Of a DNA stretch of 64,000 nt, positions 60,827 through 64,000 are shown one piece after another (within the stretch, counting starts at the first letter, position 1; the number at the start of each line of letters is the position of its first letter). Below the pieces are notes generated by a model. The model had not been told where the DNA came from. It worked only from the letters and a program-made list of their open reading frames with translations, and did no database searches. The stretch is from an uncultured Bacteroidales bacterium (lineage in GTDB: Bacteria; Bacteroidota; Bacteroidia; Bacteroidales; UBA932): the NCBI GenBank assembly GCA_934667175.1, contig CAKULN010000001.1, forward strand, positions 62,001 to 126,000. Direction: 5' to 3'. The position numbers were made by a program, and so were the translations under genes.

Positions 60827-63800
60827 ATGAGCATTTACAGATCAGCGGTGAAGAAGCCCGTCACAACGGCATTGGTATTCCTTGCCTTTGCGATATTCGG
60901 TGTCTTCTCACTGATGAACACATCATTGGCGAACTACCCGGATTTCGACGCGAACGTCGTCCTGGTGATGTCGTCATATCCGGGAGCGAGCGCTTCCGAC
61001 ATTGAGAACAACCTGACGAAGGTTCTGGAAAACACCTTGAACGGAGTTGAAGACCTTAAGGATCTAACCTCAAGGTCGAAGGAAAACGTCTCCATCGTTG
61101 TCTTGGAGTTTGAGTATGGCACAGATATCGACGAGGCGTGCAACAACATCCGAGACAAACTGGACCTTGTCAACTCGTCCCTGCCTGACGGAGCATCCGT
61201 CCCGGTGCTCTTCAAGTTCGGTATGGATGACATGCCTGTGCTGATTCTCTCAGCCAAGGCCGACAAGAGTCTGATGGGGCTTGACAAGATTCTGGACGAC
61301 AAGCTTGTCACTCCTCTGGGGCGTGTGAAAGGCGTCGGTACCGTCAGTGTTTCAGGTGCTCCTGAAAGGGAAATCCATGTCTATTGCGATCCTAACAAGC
61401 TGGAAGCCTATGGCTTGAGTGTTTCAGGAATATCCCAGACCATCGCGGCCGAGAACCGTAACGTGCCTTCCGGAAGCATCGACATCGGAGCGGAGTCTTT
61501 CACACTTCGTGTTGAGAAGGAGTTTAAAGACCCTTCAGAACTGCTAGACATAGTTGTCAGCACGAAGAATGGCCAGACCGTTTATCTGAAGGATGTCGCC
61601 ACTGTCATCGATGGCCTTGAGGAAAAATCTCAGGAGTCTTTCACAAACGGTGAGCGGGCCGCGATGATAGCCATCCAGAAGCAGTCCGGAGCCAACACAG
61701 TCAATGTTATCAAGAGTGTCAAGGAGAAACTTAAGACCATCGAGCCTACTCTCCCATCCGATGTGAAGATCACTACTGTGGTCGATAGCTCCACAAACAT
61801 TCTGAACACCCTCAACTCCTTGAAGGAGACGATCATCATCACCCTTCTGGTGGTCATGCTCGTGGTCTATCTGTTCCTTGGCCGTTGGAGGGCGACGTTC
61901 ATTATCGTGCTCTCCATCCCTATCGCCTTGCTTGGCTCCTTGATCTACCTTTACGCCACAGGCAACACGTTGAACATCATTTCAATGTCAGCCTTGTCCA
62001 TTGCTATCGGCATGGTGGTGGACGATGCCATCGTGGTGCTGGAGAATGTTTCTACGCACTTGGAACGAGGTGAGAAGCCGACCGAGGCCGCAGTTCACGG
62101 AACCTCCGAAGTGGGTATTTCAGTAATCGCTTCAACCCTTACGATGCTCTGTGTGTTCCTGCCTTTGACCATGGTTTCCGGAATGGCCGGAATCATGTTC
62201 AAGCAACTTGGCTGGATCGTCAGCATCATCATGATCATCTCCACGACGGCAGCGCTTACCCTCGTGCCGATGCTCTGCTCAAGAATGCTGAGCAACAAGC
62301 CTAAGAACGGCAAGTTGCACAGGGCGATTTTCGACAATGTCGAGAAGTTCCTTGACAAGATTTCCAACGGTTACGCGAAAATCATCGGCTGGTGCATGAA
62401 CCACAGGAAGACCGTCATATTCAGTGGCCTTGCCATATTCGTCGCTGTCCTTGTCCTGCTTGGCCCTGGTGTCAAGACTGAGTATTTCCCTCATTCCGAC
62501 GAAGGTCGTCTGACCGTCTCGATAGAACTACCGGTGGGTACGGAGCAGACGGTGACCGGAGAGTTCGCCAAGAATTTTGCCGCAAGGATCAAGTCAGAGA
62601 TTCCTGAGATTCAGGTACTCCAGTACCGCTTCGGCCAGGCGAGCACTGACAATGTCTGGGGAAGCATGCAGTCAAACGGCTCCTACATCATCTCGATGAA
62701 CATCAACCTTGGCTCAATGGAAGACCGTGATCGCTCTTCTTCCGAGATCGCGGACATCATCCGTAAGGACCTCAGGGAATATCCTGAAGTCAAGAAAGGC
62801 ACAGTCTCCGAGGGCATGGGCGGAGTAGGTGGAGCTGCCTCCATCACTCTTGAGATCTATGGCTACGATTTCGATGAGACAGACCGTGTCGCCAAGGAAA
62901 TCCAGGGCAAGATGCTGGACAACGAGAACTTCACCCAGGTAGTGCTCAGCCGTGATGACTACACTCCTGAGTATCAGGTGGATTTTGATAGAACGAAGCT
63001 GGCTCTCAATGGCCTTAATTCTACAACTGCCGCCGCTGCGTTCAGCGCCGCGATGAACGGTTCTGTTGGTTCCTACTATCGTGAGGAAGGTGATGAGTAC
63101 AACATCCGCGTCATCTACGATAGGAAGTTCCGTTCAAGCACGCAGGACATCGAGAACATCATTGTCTACACTCCGGCCGGCAAGGCCGTCCGCATCAAGG
63201 ATCTTGGTACGGTAGTCGAGGCCAAGGTTCCGCCTACAATCGAGAGGAAAAACCGTGAGAGGTACATCACAGTTACCGGTATCGTGGCCACAGGACATGC
63301 TCTCAGTGAGGCAGTCGCCGCTACAAATGCGATCATCAAAACTACAGAAATCCCGAACAACATCACGACCGACATCTCAGGTGACTTCGAGGACCAGCAG
63401 TCGATGTTCTTGAACCTGGTAGTGTTGATGGTTCTTATCATCATCCTTGTCTACATGGTGATGGCTTCCCAGTTCGAGTCGTTTATGAGTCCGTTCGTGA
63501 TCATGTTCTCCGTTCCGTTCGCCTTCACAGGTGTGATTCTCGGCCTGTGGGCCACGAACACAGCGCTCGGTGTGATGGCGATGATCGGTATCATCATCTT
63601 GCTCGGTATCGTTGTGAAGAATGGTATTGTGCTGATTGACTACACGATTCTGATGCGTGAGAGGGGAATGAGCGTCATTGACGCCTCCATCACAGCAGCG
63701 AGAAGCCGTCTGCGTCCTATCCTCATGACCACCCTCACCACCGTGCTCGGTATGGTGCCTATGGCTGTGGGACGTGGCGAAGGTTCGGAACTCTGGCGTT

Positions 63801-63937
63801 CGCTCGGTATGACTGTCTGCTGGGGTCTGACAATCTCCACGCTTGTCACCCTTGTGCTGATTCCTACTATCTACTGCTCCCTCGCCACAGCTCAAGAGAG
63901 GCGTAAGGCCAAGAAACTGGCGAAGGCTAAGGGTTGA
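60827..63937 (+). CDS. RND-family efflux transporter, inner-membrane pump
   Basis: The 1036-residue protein has the 12-helix RND layout with two large periplasmic loops. The proton-relay pair appears in G-M-V-V-D-D-A-I-V-V-L-E-N-V (about 398-411), as in drug-type (HAE-1) pumps; other marks are S-Y-P-G-A-S-A-S-D-I-E (about 49-59) and G-I-V-V-K-N-G-I-V-L-I-D-Y (about 926-938). With the channel and adaptor upstream it forms a complete tripartite exporter. Substrates could be drugs, bile salts, dyes or fatty acids. The last 60 bases of the window hold no further gene. Confidence 0.95.
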   Translation: MSIYRSAVKKPVTTALVFLAFAIFGVFSLMNTSLANYPDFDANVVLVMSSYPGASASDIENNLTKVLENTLNGVEDLKDLTSRSKENVSIVVLEFEYGTDIDEACNNIRDKLDLVNSSLPDGASVPVLFKFGMDDMPVLILSAKADKSLMGLDKILDDKLVTPLGRVKGVGTVSVSGAPEREIHVYCDPNKLEAYGLSVSGISQTIAAENRNVPSGSIDIGAESFTLRVEKEFKDPSELLDIVVSTKNGQTVYLKDVATVIDGLEEKSQESFTNGERAAMIAIQKQSGANTVNVIKSVKEKLKTIEPTLPSDVKITTVVDSSTNILNTLNSLKETIIITLLVVMLVVYLFLGRWRATFIIVLSIPIALLGSLIYLYATGNTLNIISMSALSIAIGMVVDDAIVVLENVSTHLERGEKPTEAAVHGTSEVGISVIASTLTMLCVFLPLTMVSGMAGIMFKQLGWIVSIIMIISTTAALTLVPMLCSRMLSNKPKNGKLHRAIFDNVEKFLDKISNGYAKIIGWCMNHRKTVIFSGLAIFVAVLVLLGPGVKTEYFPHSDEGRLTVSIELPVGTEQTVTGEFAKNFAARIKSEIPEIQVLQYRFGQASTDNVWGSMQSNGSYIISMNINLGSMEDRDRSSSEIADIIRKDLREYPEVKKGTVSEGMGGVGGAASITLEIYGYDFDETDRVAKEIQGKMLDNENFTQVVLSRDDYTPEYQVDFDRTKLALNGLNSTTAAAAFSAAMNGSVGSYYREEGDEYNIRVIYDRKFRSSTQDIENIIVYTPAGKAVRIKDLGTVVEAKVPPTIERKNRERYITVTGIVATGHALSEAVAATNAIIKTTEIPNNITTDISGDFEDQQSMFLNLVVLMVLIIILVYMVMASQFESFMSPFVIMFSVPFAFTGVILGLWATNTALGVMAMIGIIILLGIVVKNGIVLIDYTILMRERGMSVIDASITAARSRLRPILMTTLTTVLGMVPMAVGRGEGSELWRSLGMTVCWGLTISTLVTLVLIPTIYCSLATAQERRKAKKLAKAKG

Positions 63938-64000
63938 TTGATGTTGTCTAATCCCTAAATAATCAGTGGGATTATTATATTCGTTAAAGATATTTTTTTA

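Noticed and set aside
1..64000. tRNA or rRNA genes
   Set aside because: No segment with a T-loop GGTTCGAAT-type sequence paired to an acceptor stem was found; GGTTCGA occurs only within the palindromic repeats.

Overview
The window is chromosomal DNA of a member of the order Bacteroidales (phylum Bacteroidota). The evidence is many -7 promoter boxes of the form TAnnTTTG with almost no Shine-Dalgarno sequences, families largely confined to the phylum (DUF3575, DUF4988-like collagen/coiled-coil lipoproteins, DUF4293, DUF4271, the DUF2723/GT117 membrane enzyme, DUF234 ATPases), and the hemD-rnpA-yidD arrangement. GC is near 50 percent. I cannot name the genus. No rRNA, tRNA, phage, transposase or CRISPR array was seen.

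Layout. 1-8254 is a surface-protein island: a DUF3575 barrel protein (cut by the window edge), an OmpA-like lipoprotein, two tandem paralogous lipoproteins (coiled coil, collagen-like GxD tract, BACON-like domains, WGDGS motif, BspA/DUF285-type repeats) and a lipocalin-like lipoprotein. 8255-8585 holds no gene but three stacked hairpins. 8586-11841 is a small defence/toxin cluster: a frameshifted parE, parD, a Fic protein with its own HTH, and a DUF234 ATPase. 12050-17168 has an OPA-type transporter facing a HAD phosphatase, an esterase-like hydrolase, lipoate ligase and a secreted esterase. A second DUF234 ATPase preceded by a 21-bp perfect inverted repeat, and a GH106-like glycosidase, follow to 21766.

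21970-30213: a DNA glycosylase coupled to a carboxyltransferase whose carrier domain lacks the biotin lysine, then a SPOR lipoprotein, a catalytically degraded M28 peptidase fused to a TonB C-terminal domain, leuS and a YitT protein. 30326-36860: an AraC-type regulator, a fatty-acid synthesis run (fabH, fabK, fabF, fabZ) ending in an RluA-type enzyme, and a LytTR regulator. 36872-45647: nucleoside phosphorylase, DUF4293, yidD, rnpA, hemD, DUF4271, a SUI1 homologue, the DUF2723 glycosyltransferase and a two-gene ThrE-type exporter, followed by a LysR regulator. 46596-52032 is a coherent sugar-catabolic operon (MFS transporter, isomerase, phosphomannose-isomerase-like fusion, ROK kinase). The rest has pgk, lgt, a HAD hydrolase and a complete TetR-TolC-MFP-RND efflux operon.

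Two features run across the window. First, the word GAATAT/ATATTC occurs roughly six times more often than composition predicts (about 155-160 by eye against about 26), in every reading frame and on both strands. It seems to drive codon choice (Ile-Phe as ATA-TTC, Glu-Tyr as GAA-TAT), so it looks like a DNA-level signal. Second, a short palindromic repeat family (core GTCGCT...AGCGAC) sits in several intergenic gaps and has entered one reading frame, where it encodes the peptide PVAEPVEAT.
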